Assembly: GCA_030611665.1 (NCBI GenBank)
Contig: JAUWPI010000008.1
Coordinates: forward strand, 1-33,127
DNA: 33,127 nucleotides
Source of the DNA: Candidatus Heimdallarchaeota archaeon
GTDB lineage: Archaea > Asgardarchaeota > Heimdallarchaeia > Heimdallarchaeales > Heimdallarchaeaceae
Direction of reading: 5' to 3'
In this document: positions 1-7,898 of the stretch, piece by piece
Layout of the letters: each line of letters starts with the position of its first letter
How positions within the stretch are numbered: the first letter of the stretch is position 1
Program-made: the position numbers and the translations under genes
The notes under the pieces: generated by a model
Told to the model about the DNA's origin: nothing
Seen by the model: the letters and a program-made list of their open reading frames with translations, nothing else
The model's database searches: none

Positions 1-149
1 AAATAAAAAGATTTTTCATTATCTCTAAAATATCCTATGTATCCTGCAGGTCTTTCAGGTCCTACGCTAAAAATCATCATTTTTACTAAATCTTTAATTG
101 AAGTAAGTTTAATAGCTGCTGGAGATTGTATCTTGTCTGTATCAACCAT
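1..149 (-). CDS. Unrecognised protein, 5' part only (runs off left edge)
   Basis: An open frame absent from the ORF track begins at an ATG (complement of 147-149) and stays open to the window edge: 49 codons starting MVDTDKIQSPAA. A good Shine-Dalgarno, GGTGA, lies 6 nt upstream. It follows the ATPase proteolipid gene on the same strand after a 35-nt gap, so it is probably in the same operon and could be another rotary-ATPase operon gene. I do not recognise the family from 49 residues. The visible part is soluble, with no signal peptide and a mixed helix/strand look. Confidence 0.6.
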   Translation of the reverse strand, partial: MVDTDKIQSPAAIKLTSIKDLVKMMIFSVGPERPAGYIGYFRDNEKSFY

Positions 150-184
150 AATAATTCACCAAAAAATAAGAAAAGATTATGGAA

Positions 185-496
185 TTAGAATACTATCAGA
201 ATTGCCACTAGTAGTCCATAAATAGCTACTGCTTCAATAAGCACAATGAAGAGAAAAGCTTTTCCGAACAGATCAGGATTCTCAACAATAGCACCTATTG
301 CTGCACTTCCCGCCATACCCATTCCTATTGCAGCTCCAACTCCTGCAATTCCAACTGCCATTGCTGCGCCAATTGGTTTTAAATAGTTATCAGAAGGGGG
401 ATCTTGTGCAAGAACACCTGTTGACATCAACATTATTGCTCCGGCAATACTAAAGATTATCACCGCTAATTTTGCTGTTTTTTTATTCAAAATCAT
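185..496 (-). CDS. atpK: A/V-type ATP synthase proteolipid subunit K (c-ring)
   Basis: A 103-residue membrane protein forming the ion-translocating rotor ring of the archaeal A-type (V-related) ATP synthase. It has an N-terminal hydrophobic segment that looks like a cleavable signal or extra helix (residues 9-30), a Gly/Ala-rich helix with repeated GxG spacing (about 42-70), the conserved polar loop ENPDLFGKA, and a last helix carrying the ion-binding glutamate E88 in the context FIVLIEAVAIYGLL. Length and hairpin order match archaeal K subunits. I cannot decide between proton and sodium coupling from these residues. The ATG has AGGTGAT 5 nt upstream. Divergent from the ESCRT-III gene and followed by an unidentified gene on the same strand. 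Confidence 0.93.
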   Translation of the reverse strand: MILNKKTAKLAVIIFSIAGAIMLMSTGVLAQDPPSDNYLKPIGAAMAVGIAGVGAAIGMGMAGSAAIGAIVENPDLFGKAFLFIVLIEAVAIYGLLVAILIVF

Positions 497-648
497 AGAT
501 TATCACCTATTTTCATACTCTCTTTTACCTATCTGAATTTAAAAATTTCGAAAGGACCTTTATTCATCGATATAGAGTTTAAAACAATAGATATAATAAC
601 AACGAAAGCTTAAATAGGTATAACTCGAGAAATTAAACAGTGAGATAG

Positions 649-1263
649 ATGTTCGGAAATTTTATGGGATGGCTATTAGGTTCGAAGAAAAATCCTCGTG
701 ACCACATAGTGAATCTAAGATTAACTGTTCGTCGATTAGAAAGAGCTCAAAGAAAGCTTGAACGTGACGAATCTAAGATGCAATTAAAAATGAAACAAAG
801 TATCCAACGTGGAGATTTAGAGTCTGCAAGATTGTTTGCAACAGATATTGTTCGAAACCAACGTTGGGAGTTTGGTTATCAAAAATTAGTGTCTAGAATA
901 AACGGTTTAATTTTCAAACTCGAACGTGCAGATACCGCTGCCAGCATGGCTGCAGAAATGCACGGTGTAGCGTCCGCTCTTCGAGCAGCTAATGAACAGC
1001 TACAAATACCTGATTTAGACCGAGTAATCCAGGATATGGCAGGTTCTATTGATGGGATTGAGGAATCTACTGGTACAATGGAGGATGGTATAGATGATTT
1101 ATTGATTGCAGATACTGATCCAGCTGAAGTAGATCGATTAATAGAAAAAACTGCTGTTGAATTAGGTGTCTCAACACAAGCAGGATTACCTTCTGTAGGT
1201 GTTGTTGAAACAGATGATTTAGAACAAGAAATCCAAAAGCTAAGAAAAAGAGAAGAAGATTAA
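649..1263 (+). CDS. ESCRT-III protein, Vps2/24/46 (CHMP1-3) type
   Basis: A 204-residue Snf7-domain protein that should polymerise on membranes for scission. The N-terminus MFGNFMGWLLG could be an amphipathic membrane-anchoring helix. A long basic helical hairpin follows (about 18-95). The segment around 110-135, NEQLQIPDLDRVIQDM, resembles the CHMP1-3 class at the equivalent place. The C-terminal third is acidic, as in autoinhibited ESCRT-III. The last residues, DDLEQEIQKLRKREED, look like an MIT-interacting helix for Vps4. A TATA-like TTAAATAGG lies about 35-40 nt upstream and GTGAG sits before the ATG. It is the first gene of a pair with the second ESCRT-III gene, 14 nt downstream. The A-type assignment is inferred from motif resemblance; membership of the Snf7 family is firm. 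Confidence 0.93.
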   Translation: MFGNFMGWLLGSKKNPRDHIVNLRLTVRRLERAQRKLERDESKMQLKMKQSIQRGDLESARLFATDIVRNQRWEFGYQKLVSRINGLIFKLERADTAASMAAEMHGVASALRAANEQLQIPDLDRVIQDMAGSIDGIEESTGTMEDGIDDLLIADTDPAEVDRLIEKTAVELGVSTQAGLPSVGVVETDDLEQEIQKLRKREED

Positions 1264-1277
1264 ATAGGTGATAAATA

Positions 1278-1931
1278 ATGGTTAAAAATTGGCTCTTTGG
1301 CAAAAAACGGAAGGAAGACGCTGATGCTCTTTCAACACTTAAAGCACAAATGAATAGAATGGAACATGAGGCAAGAAATCTTGAAAGACAAGCAGATGAG
1401 CAGAAAATATTAGCTGCTAAAATGCTTCAAACCGGTAACAAAGCTGGAGCAAGATCTGCACTCAAAAGAAGAGCAGTCTTCATGAAACGTCTCAATTCTC
1501 TTCATAATACAATTATGAACCTTCAAGCTCAGATAGATAGTATACAAACAGCTACCTCAACTGCTGACACTGTTAAAGCAATGGAAGTAGGCACAAAAGT
1601 AGTTGGTGAGAAAATCAAACAGGTTTCACCAGAAAGAACAGAACGTGTTATGGATACAGTAATGGAGCAACGTGATCAGATTGAAATGATGACAGAAGCA
1701 CTATCTGATCCAAGTTTATCTGAAGGAATTCTAGATTTTGAAGATGATGCTGCAATTGATGATCAATTGGCACAGCTAGAAGCTGAAATGGATCTTGGAA
1801 CAACAACAAGTTTGCCAGATGTTTCTGGATTACCCGCAACACCAACTGGTGTTTCAAGTGAAAAAGAAGAAGATACATCAGATCTTGAAGAAGAGCTTGA
1901 ATCGTTGAAGAAAAAAATGAGTGAAGATTAA
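1278..1931 (+). CDS. ESCRT-III protein, Vps20/32/60 (CHMP4-7, Snf7) type
   Basis: A 217-residue Snf7-domain protein, the likely main polymer-forming partner of the upstream ESCRT-III. Residues about 54-105 (NKAGARSALKRR through the ATSTADTVKAM stretch) match the CHMP4/Snf7 pattern. The C-terminal half is acidic, with a Thr/Ser/Pro-rich linker (about 175-200), and ends in a charged helix, DLEEELESLKKKM, that resembles an MIT-interacting motif. Having one A-type and one B-type ESCRT-III is the usual Asgard arrangement. AGGTGATAAATA precedes the ATG and spacing to the upstream gene is 14 nt, so they are co-transcribed. A T-rich tract directly follows the stop. Confidence 0.93.
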   Translation: MVKNWLFGKKRKEDADALSTLKAQMNRMEHEARNLERQADEQKILAAKMLQTGNKAGARSALKRRAVFMKRLNSLHNTIMNLQAQIDSIQTATSTADTVKAMEVGTKVVGEKIKQVSPERTERVMDTVMEQRDQIEMMTEALSDPSLSEGILDFEDDAAIDDQLAQLEAEMDLGTTTSLPDVSGLPATPTGVSSEKEEDTSDLEEELESLKKKMSED

Positions 1932-1934
1932 CAT

Positions 1935-1957
1935 CTTCTTTTTTGTTTTTTATTTTT
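1935..1957 (+). terminator. T-rich terminator after the ESCRT-III pair
   Basis: Three runs of 5-7 T (cttcttttttgttttttattttt) start 3 nt after the stop codon. Archaeal transcription commonly ends at such tracts without a hairpin. The next gene is on the opposite strand, so a terminator is expected here. Confidence 0.5.
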
Positions 1958-1997
1958 AAAGGAAAATATATGTGATTCAATTCAAAAACTTAACAGC

Positions 1998-2594
1998 TCA
2001 TGGAGTTTTTGTTTTTGCATTGCGAATTTTCTTTCTTTCTTCTGCTATAGCTGGAGCAATAAATATGACACTTAACAATTGTTCAGTTAAAGCAATTATG
2101 CTTTCAGCTTCTTCGACATCAACTTCTGGGCTATCAGGATGTGCTGCATCGTTGCCAATCCATCGTGTGACAGTCGCCCATTCTTTTATGTCCGATGTTA
2201 TTATTCCTTTTAGAGCTAATTCATTTATCTGTTTCAATAATTTTGCTCCTTTGGTTGCTCCTTTATCTATACAAGTATTTTGTAAAGCTCTTCTTGTCAT
2301 TGTAGCACTAGCTCTATAGGCTTCTATACTAAAACATTGTTTAGCTTCATCGAAATCTCTCCTGATTTTTTCAGGAATCCTTTTATCACTTTTCTCTGGT
2401 AATGAAAGCGGATAATATTGGATTGTTTTTGTTCCACTTTGTCTAATTATCACAGGTCCCCTGCAATTTGGACAATATGACATGTTCCACTTTGATCCTG
2501 CTGGATAAGGGCTATTTAGCCATTCATATAAGTTCACAAGTTGAATATGAAGTGTACAGTGAGGGCATTTAATTTGGAACTTTCTGGTGCTCAT
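1998..2594 (-). CDS. Zinc-ribbon plus DUF4145 domain protein
   Basis: A 198-residue protein. The N-terminal 60 residues hold two Cys pairs (CPHC and CPNC), a small zinc ribbon. The C-terminal 110 residues (FDEAKQCFSIEAYRASATMTRRALQ, then AAHPDSPEVDVEEAESII) fit the DUF4145 family, a helical domain of unknown function often found near defence and mobile genes. The ORF track starts at a TTG 87 nt upstream; I prefer the ATG at 2594 because the conserved sequence begins there, although neither start has a clear Shine-Dalgarno. It lies between the ESCRT-III pair and a TnpB-like gene and reads away from vps4. An ESCRT link is not supported by the sequence. It could equally be cargo or host flank of the insertion. 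Confidence 0.75.
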   Translation of the reverse strand: MSTRKFQIKCPHCTLHIQLVNLYEWLNSPYPAGSKWNMSYCPNCRGPVIIRQSGTKTIQYYPLSLPEKSDKRIPEKIRRDFDEAKQCFSIEAYRASATMTRRALQNTCIDKGATKGAKLLKQINELALKGIITSDIKEWATVTRWIGNDAAHPDSPEVDVEEAESIIALTEQLLSVIFIAPAIAEERKKIRNAKTKTP

Positions 2595-2743
2595 GTTATA
2601 TCTAACTAACGTACATGAGTTATGTATTTTAACATTACTAGATTTCTGATACTCACTCAGATAATAACTTATATTTTTCAAGCAAGATAAAATGAAATGT
2701 TCTATATTTGATAATAATTATATTAGATAGAACTCAAAAAAAA

Positions 2744-2823
2744 CGCACGTTATGAAACTTGGTCGAACTTGCCAGAAGGCGCTGACCGTTGTTTAGGTTG
2801 GTCCCCTCACGTGCGATGAGGGG
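2744..2823 (-). ncRNA. Putative TnpB guide-RNA (omega/reRNA) 3' scaffold with pseudoknot
   Basis: Seven nt after the tnpB stop is a perfect 7-bp hairpin, CCCCTCA (2803-2809) with TGAGGGG (2817-2823), and a 7-nt loop. The loop sequence with one stem base, ACGTGCG (2809-2815), is the exact reverse complement of CGCACGT at 2744-2750, so on the minus strand the loop can form a 6-7 bp pseudoknot with the 3' end. TnpB guide RNAs overlap the 3' end of tnpB and are known to use such a pseudoknot. Eight T follow immediately (2743-2736), where the guide would begin. The structure is seen in the sequence; the role is inferred. Confidence 0.55.
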
Positions 2824-2829
2824 AAGTGA

Positions 2830-4737
2830 TTATAAGGAAGGGAGACGCGTACCAGGAAGAGAAGCGATATTTCGAGCTGCATTGCTATGTGTATTAACTT
2901 TTTTACCACATCTAGTACAAGGAGCAAGATCATAATGCCCCCGACTACGAGCAAGTGTACCTCCGCAACCATAATGGATAGAACTAGTTTGGGCAGGAGA
3001 AACATATTCAAGATTAACAGGATAGCCCAATTCTTTTGAAGCTAACCAGACTGCTTTTTTATAAATGTGTAAACTATCCGGCATGGTGTAAATGGCTTTA
3101 GCCAATGCTCCTTTGGTACCAGTAGGGTCTACTGCGAGTTGTTCTATCTTCAAGGTCTTGCATCTTTTATTGATTATAACGGAAGCAAGGAATGGAGGAA
3201 GAAGGCGAAGAATTTCACGAAGAATTCTCATTCGTCGCATATAGACTCTGTTAAGCTCTCCTTTTAGTTTGCAGAAACCAAAGGTGTCTCGATTCTTACG
3301 CTTACAAATCAATCCTATATGGAGCTCAGGGAGAACCTTATCACTCAAGTGAGTATACTTTTCCGCTAAAAGTAACAGATTAACCGGAAGTTTAACTGGT
3401 GTGTTAAATGATACCATATGTTTACCTAGACGGTTGATATCTATGCCAAGAATGGATTGGTTTTTTCCTGAGATAAAGGGAAGGTAGCTGTGGATAAGGG
3501 TAGAAGAATGGAAACAACTCAGCGTTCCTTCTAAAATCACATCAATTCTAGGTTTATAACTAGGGGCGTGTCCACTGCTGACTTGAAAGAGCTTGATTTC
3601 TGCTCCATTGTTGAGATATTCTTGTATTTTATGTGGAAAAAGAATTTGAGCAGTGAGTTTTTTCTTCCCTTTTTGTGGAAAACCTAGTTCTGTCCATCCT
3701 TGCTTCTTGACTTGCATAGTTAATTCTTTTGCATTCCCTTGGCGGGTGATAATATAGTCTTTTTTCATCAATAATTTTATCGGTAATTTTCCTTTCTTCT
3801 TTTGTTTGAATGGTAGGGGAACAACTTTAGTTATAGATAATCCTTTTACTAACTGAGGGACACTCTGCATGAACTGGTCGAAGAGTGTGAAAACAATTAT
3901 CTGCCTCACAGCAGAGAAAAGTTTTCGGGTAGGTTTACATATGGTAATTGCTAGTTGTTCAGAAAGCGTTTTGAGACTTTTCCACCGAGAGAGCTGGGGA
4001 CTATTAATCCATGAGGTAAGAAAAGGGATAACGATTTGTTGTTCCTTCTTGAGCAACTGGAGTTTGGCTAAAAATGTTTGTTGTTTTTTAGTAAGTATGG
4101 ATAAAGAAGTAAATTCATTGGTATAATAAAACAATGCATCATCGAGTGCTTGGAGTAGATTTTGTTGAGTTGTGGAAGGTAGAACATTGTTGAACTGCAG
4201 ATTATTTGGAATATAAGTTGTTTTTTGTTTCTTTCTCCAGAATGAGTCAGATAGCATCCTAGAGCTAGTTAAAAGATTAATTACATATCTTCTCTTCAAC
4301 TTCCAAAAGTTCCCTAAACTGCTTTCAGTATAGGGAGATCTACCAAAGATCATCCATTCAACCAGCTGTTGCGGATTCTTGGTGAGAAAATTCAATAATT
4401 TTTGTACTTTCTTTTCTTTGTCTCTTTTACTTTTGAGAGCTATATGTAGCCAATGGAAGGAGCTTTCTGCAATATTGGGGCTCTTTCCTACCTCTTTACA
4501 TAGCTTACGGGTGAAGAACCCTTCCTTAGGGTTGGCATGATACAATGTTTCAGCTTTTCTTACTATTTGTGGAGATAGAAGCGCGAGTTGTTGCTCTTCT
4601 AATGCTCTTATTCTTTGATTAATTTCTTCTCGTTGGTATTGGTCTACACATTTTAGTGGTACCTCATAGCTCCTCATCAATTTTTTTGATGTAGAAGCAG
4701 TAAATGGTTGTGATTTGCTAACTGTTTGTGTGACCAA
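2830..4737 (-). CDS. tnpB: Large TnpB-like (IS605 OrfB) protein, RuvC-III aspartate replaced
   Basis: A 635-residue protein with a C-terminal TnpB architecture: RuvC-I aspartate in SILGIDINRLG, a RuvC-II glutamate candidate in LKIEQLAVDP, a zinc finger and the NAARNIA signature. It is well above the usual length of about 400 because of a long helical N-terminal half with no recognised domain. Two deviations are visible. The first zinc pair reads HYGC rather than CxxC, while the second (CTRC) is intact. The RuvC-III Asp of the usual DxNAA motif is His (THSNAARNIA, codon CAT). It may therefore be nuclease-dead, or use a shifted active site. The start is TTG with GTGAG upstream and a TATA-like GTTTAAATA about 30 nt away; an ATG 20 codons in (4677) is an alternative. 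It sits inside the ESCRT region. Confidence 0.82.
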   Translation of the reverse strand: MVTQTVSKSQPFTASTSKKLMRSYEVPLKCVDQYQREEINQRIRALEEQQLALLSPQIVRKAETLYHANPKEGFFTRKLCKEVGKSPNIAESSFHWLHIALKSKRDKEKKVQKLLNFLTKNPQQLVEWMIFGRSPYTESSLGNFWKLKRRYVINLLTSSRMLSDSFWRKKQKTTYIPNNLQFNNVLPSTTQQNLLQALDDALFYYTNEFTSLSILTKKQQTFLAKLQLLKKEQQIVIPFLTSWINSPQLSRWKSLKTLSEQLAITICKPTRKLFSAVRQIIVFTLFDQFMQSVPQLVKGLSITKVVPLPFKQKKKGKLPIKLLMKKDYIITRQGNAKELTMQVKKQGWTELGFPQKGKKKLTAQILFPHKIQEYLNNGAEIKLFQVSSGHAPSYKPRIDVILEGTLSCFHSSTLIHSYLPFISGKNQSILGIDINRLGKHMVSFNTPVKLPVNLLLLAEKYTHLSDKVLPELHIGLICKRKNRDTFGFCKLKGELNRVYMRRMRILREILRLLPPFLASVIINKRCKTLKIEQLAVDPTGTKGALAKAIYTMPDSLHIYKKAVWLASKELGYPVNLEYVSPAQTSSIHYGCGGTLARSRGHYDLAPCTRCGKKVNTHSNAARNIASLPGTRLPSL

Positions 4738-5092
4738 AGTCTCTCACTAGGTATATTCCAAAAATGGTATTTAAACTAGTAGAACTTTTTTTTCTTGTTT
4801 GAGGATTCTTCATGTAAGGTTGATAGTGTTTTGAGAATCGCGAACTGATTTAGTCTTATCTCTTCAAAAATGTAAAGCACCATAATCAAAATTATAGTAG
4901 CAAAATCATATCATCTTTTGTATATTTATGAATGCTCTATGTTATTTTTGACATTTCTTCTAAGGGTATTCCCCTCCAATTGTTGTATTTGACTATGTAG
5001 TGTATTGACTTGAAGAGCGCTTCTGTACCACTAATTTGAAAAAATCATTTAGCAAGATTTATCAAGTATTGAAGAACTATTAACATACGGTT
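4738..5092. other. Intergenic region between tnpB and vps4
   Basis: 355 nt without a convincing gene. It holds the tnpB promoter (GTTTAAATACC on the minus strand, 4766-4776) and, for vps4, a weak TATA-like GATTTATCA (5056-5064) about 33 nt before the GTG, consistent with a leaderless start. A small hairpin AGGG-TATTC-CCCT lies near 4963-4976. Nothing else was seen. Confidence 0.6.
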
Positions 5093-6247
5093 GTGACTTA
5101 CGTGTCAGCACAAGGCTTAATTGATCATGCTAGAGAATTTGCTTTAAAAGCATATAATTTTGACAAAGAAAAAAACTATAGTGAAGCTATTCCTTATTAC
5201 TTAGATGCAGCTGAAGCTTTAATGAAAGCTATTAGATTCGAGCGTAACCCTCAAATTGCTCGAACGTTGAAGAAGAAAGCGGAGATGTATTTAGCTCGTT
5301 CAAAAGAATTGCGAGAATTACTTAAGAAACGAAAGGAGAAGAAGTCAACTGCTGGAGATGATGTTGAGGATGATAAATTATCAGGAGCTATTTCTGATAT
5401 TATCGTTACAGAGAAACCTTCAGTCACCCTGAAAGACATTGCTGGGTTAGAAAATGCTAAACAGACATTAAGAGAAGCAATCGTTTTACCTTTAATGCGT
5501 CCAGATCTTTTTTCAGGAGCAAGAAGACCTTGGAAAGGAATTTTGTTGTTTGGTCCTCCCGGTTGTGGAAAAACTCTAATAGCAAAGGCAACTGCAGCTG
5601 AAGTAGAAGCTACTTTTTTCAATGTTAGTGCTTCCTCAATCATTTCCAAGTGGTTAGGAGAATCAGAAAAACTTGTTAAGACTTTATTCACTCTCGCTCG
5701 TGAAAAACAACCAAGTATTATCTTCATCGATGAAGTAGATACTTTAGCAGGAGCAAGAGGTGGAGAACATGATGCTATGCGTCGAGTTAAAACTGAATTA
5801 TTAACTTCAATGGATGGTTTATCCAGTTCCGAAACAGATCGAATTGTTACAATAGGTGCAACAAACATGCCAAGTGCTATAGACGGCGCTTTTAGACGGA
5901 GATTTGAACGTCGTATTTACATACCTCTACCAGACCCTGATGCTAGAGAAGCAATCTTCGGATACAACACTAGAGGCATAGAAATTAGTCCCGATGTTGA
6001 ATTTTCTATTTTAGCTGAAATAACTGATAGTTACTCTGGTGCTGATATTGCAATGGTGTGTAGAGAAGCAATAATGACTCCCATCAGAGAGTTGGACATG
6101 GCTGGAGCCATTACAGATACAACTATAAAAGCACGTTCAGTTACACAAGATGACTTTCTAGAGGCCATTGAAGCGATTAACCCTTCAGTTAGTGATTCTG
6201 AGGTAGATAGATACGACAAATGGAATGAAGAATTCGGTAGTGCTTAG
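5093..6247 (+). CDS. vps4: Vps4 AAA ATPase (MIT domain plus AAA)
   Basis: A 384-residue ATPase that disassembles ESCRT-III polymers. An N-terminal three-helix MIT domain (residues about 5-78, from LIDHAREFALKAYNFDKE) should bind the C-terminal helices of the two ESCRT-III proteins. A charged linker follows, then the AAA module: Walker A GPPGCGKT (154-161), pore loop KWLGES (186-191), Walker B IIFIDE (209-214), sensor-1 in GATNMP (about 255-260) and arginine fingers in RRRFERR (268-274). All key catalytic residues are present. The start is GTG with no Shine-Dalgarno, probably leaderless. vps25 follows after 17 nt in the same direction. The MIT domain together with two ESCRT-III genes in the window makes Vps4 the clear choice over a Cdc48-type or katanin-type AAA. 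Confidence 0.96.
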   Translation: MTYVSAQGLIDHAREFALKAYNFDKEKNYSEAIPYYLDAAEALMKAIRFERNPQIARTLKKKAEMYLARSKELRELLKKRKEKKSTAGDDVEDDKLSGAISDIIVTEKPSVTLKDIAGLENAKQTLREAIVLPLMRPDLFSGARRPWKGILLFGPPGCGKTLIAKATAAEVEATFFNVSASSIISKWLGESEKLVKTLFTLAREKQPSIIFIDEVDTLAGARGGEHDAMRRVKTELLTSMDGLSSSETDRIVTIGATNMPSAIDGAFRRRFERRIYIPLPDPDAREAIFGYNTRGIEISPDVEFSILAEITDSYSGADIAMVCREAIMTPIRELDMAGAITDTTIKARSVTQDDFLEAIEAINPSVSDSEVDRYDKWNEEFGSA

Positions 6248-6264
6248 AACTAGAGGTTTAACTT

Positions 6265-7020
6265 ATGTCTACCCTTGAAAAGAAAAAAGATGACGAAGAA
6301 CATACTGAAAAATTAGATGTTAAGAAACTCTTGAAAGAAAAAGAAATTTCCGATGAGAAACTTAAGCTAATTGAAGCAAGTATCAAGGGGTTGGAAATCA
6401 CTGAAGAAGACCTAAAAGCTACTATGCCTGTTGTTAAGGCTATTACAAAAGTAGATCTTTCAAAAGAACAAAGAGCGTTTATAGAAGTTGAGTTTGAGGA
6501 TAGTCTACCAAAATGGGTAAAAGCCCCATGGATGTATATTAAACCAAAGAAAGAATCACAAGTTGAATCCTGGCTTGAAAGCTGGTCCGCAATAGTTCTT
6601 GACTATAGTCGTATTTTTGTGATTCATATCATAAACATTAATGAAATTCGAAATGTTCATCCATTTAATAATACTATAAACAATAAGAAGATGTCTTTGA
6701 AACAAGTTCGAGAGGTTATAGATCATCTTGTTAAGCAGAGTGTAGCTCAATGGCTAGATGAAAAAACAAAAACACGAGCTCGTATTTATTGGAAAACAAA
6801 TGAAGAATGGGCAGATAATTTATTAGATTTCATGATTGAAACAGGTAGAGTGGTAGAGATACACTCACTTTTTGATCTTTCACAACTTCAACAAGAATGG
6901 AGCGATTTACCAGCTGATGATTTAATAATAGTTTGCGAAATGCTGGTTGAAAACAAAGTAGCAAAATGGTTGAATAAAGAAAAAACGATCATTCAATTTG
7001 AAGCTGATAAAGTTTTTTAA
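6265..7020 (+). CDS. vps25: ESCRT-II subunit Vps25
   Basis: A 251-residue protein. From about residue 84 to the end it follows Vps25: KAPWMYIKPKKESQVESW resembles the PPFFTLQP...W start, HPFNN matches the LFNN segment, EWLD-like AQWLDEK and YWKTNEEWADNLLDFM mark the end of the first winged helix, and SLFDL starts the second. In eukaryotes the PPxF-type motif docks Vps25 to Vps22/Vps36, and its second winged helix recruits the Vps20-type ESCRT-III. The first 80 residues are a highly charged, Lys/Glu-rich helical extension that eukaryotic Vps25 lacks. AGAGGT precedes the ATG. It is co-directional with vps4 (17-nt gap) and converges on vps22 with only 4 nt between stops. Confidence 0.93.
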   Translation: MSTLEKKKDDEEHTEKLDVKKLLKEKEISDEKLKLIEASIKGLEITEEDLKATMPVVKAITKVDLSKEQRAFIEVEFEDSLPKWVKAPWMYIKPKKESQVESWLESWSAIVLDYSRIFVIHIININEIRNVHPFNNTINNKKMSLKQVREVIDHLVKQSVAQWLDEKTKTRARIYWKTNEEWADNLLDFMIETGRVVEIHSLFDLSQLQQEWSDLPADDLIIVCEMLVENKVAKWLNKEKTIIQFEADKVF

Positions 7021-7024
7021 AAAA

Positions 7025-7750
7025 TTACATTCCCAGTAACCCTGGAAACCAATATTTGGTTCCTTCGGAATAACTTCTATCTACTCTTGCAATAGCGTGC
7101 TCTTCAAAGAATGTTAAACATCTATCAATTCTTTCTTCTGACCAGTCAGTTTTCATCAGAAGATTTTCTTTCGTTACATACCCTGTTCTGGATGCATAGC
7201 TCAATATGATGTCATGATCTGGGCTGAATTCAACTGGAGTAAACTCTAAGATTTTGACACCAGATTCAAGGTTTTTGTATGGACTAATGAGTTTAGAATT
7301 GATAAGTTTCTCAATAGATCTATACATATCATCAATTGAAACCATTTTTCCTGGTCTGATCTTGTTTAATTGAGTAAATAATTCTCCTACTGACATGATT
7401 CCTCCATTATCTGGAGTCGAACTCTGACCTAATTCTAATATCTCATTTGCTAAGATATCGTAGAACCCTTTACCAGTTAATTTATCTTTGAGTGTAGGTG
7501 CTTCTTTCCAATCAAAACGACCAATTTCTGCAGGTAATCCTAATTCGTCTCGTAACCCTGCAAGTTTATCATAATATTCTTTATTCTCCGAGATTTTGTC
7601 ACCATATTTTTTCTCGAATTTCTTCAACTGTTTCTTAATAACTTGAATATTGTCCATCATTTGCTGTAATTCTTGAATCATTAATTCAGCATCTTTTACT
7701 TGGAAAGCAGACTTTATCTTGATTTTTTTCTCTATGTCTCTTAAACCCAC
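7025..7750 (-). CDS. vps22: ESCRT-II subunit Vps22 (SNF8/EAP30)
   Basis: About 241 residues. An N-terminal coiled-coil hairpin is followed by GKGFYDILANEILELG, the winged-helix segment GGIMSVGELFTQLNK, DDMYRSIEKL, an SGVKILEF strand and a C-terminal YWFPGL. These line up through the whole length with Vps22/SNF8, including the N-terminal basic KKIKIK stretch. It should pair with Vps25 to form ESCRT-II. No separate Vps36 is visible, so this protein may occupy both EAP30 positions. The ORF track starts at GTG 7780; I prefer the GTG at 7750 because GGAG lies 6 nt before it and the family similarity begins there. Confidence 0.92.
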   Translation of the reverse strand: MGLRDIEKKIKIKSAFQVKDAELMIQELQQMMDNIQVIKKQLKKFEKKYGDKISENKEYYDKLAGLRDELGLPAEIGRFDWKEAPTLKDKLTGKGFYDILANEILELGQSSTPDNGGIMSVGELFTQLNKIRPGKMVSIDDMYRSIEKLINSKLISPYKNLESGVKILEFTPVEFSPDHDIILSYASRTGYVTKENLLMKTDWSEERIDRCLTFFEEHAIARVDRSYSEGTKYWFPGLLGM

Positions 7751-7898
7751 TTCAATCTCCAAATAGTAATTGTATAGCACTTATTTATAATTAGCTATTT
7801 ATTCCCCTGTCTCATCGAGATAAAAAGGATTAACTTAAATGGACTTTTCTATGTGAATATTACCGGGTTTTTTATAAGAAAATAGTACTAAAAGAAAG

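Larger units (their letters stand above)
2744..4776 (-). mobile_element. IS605/IS1341-like element carrying only tnpB
   Basis: Approximate limits: the 3' end of the scaffold pseudoknot on one side and the tnpB TATA box on the other. No TnpA (Y1 transposase) is present, as in IS1341-type elements. Exact ends cannot be set without an empty-site comparison. Confidence 0.4.

Noticed and set aside
37-225. 62-aa plus-strand ORF at the left edge
   Set aside because: It overlaps the minus-strand partial gene with a good Shine-Dalgarno and the end of atpK; it looks like their antisense shadow.
1067-1303. Minus-strand ORFs opposite the ESCRT-III genes (also 1648-1980)
   Set aside because: Leu/Gln-rich antisense translations of coiled-coil coding sequence; no start signal.
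5251-5868. 205-aa minus-strand ORF opposite vps4
   Set aside because: Shadow of the Vps4 frame; low-complexity Ser/Phe-rich translation with no motif.
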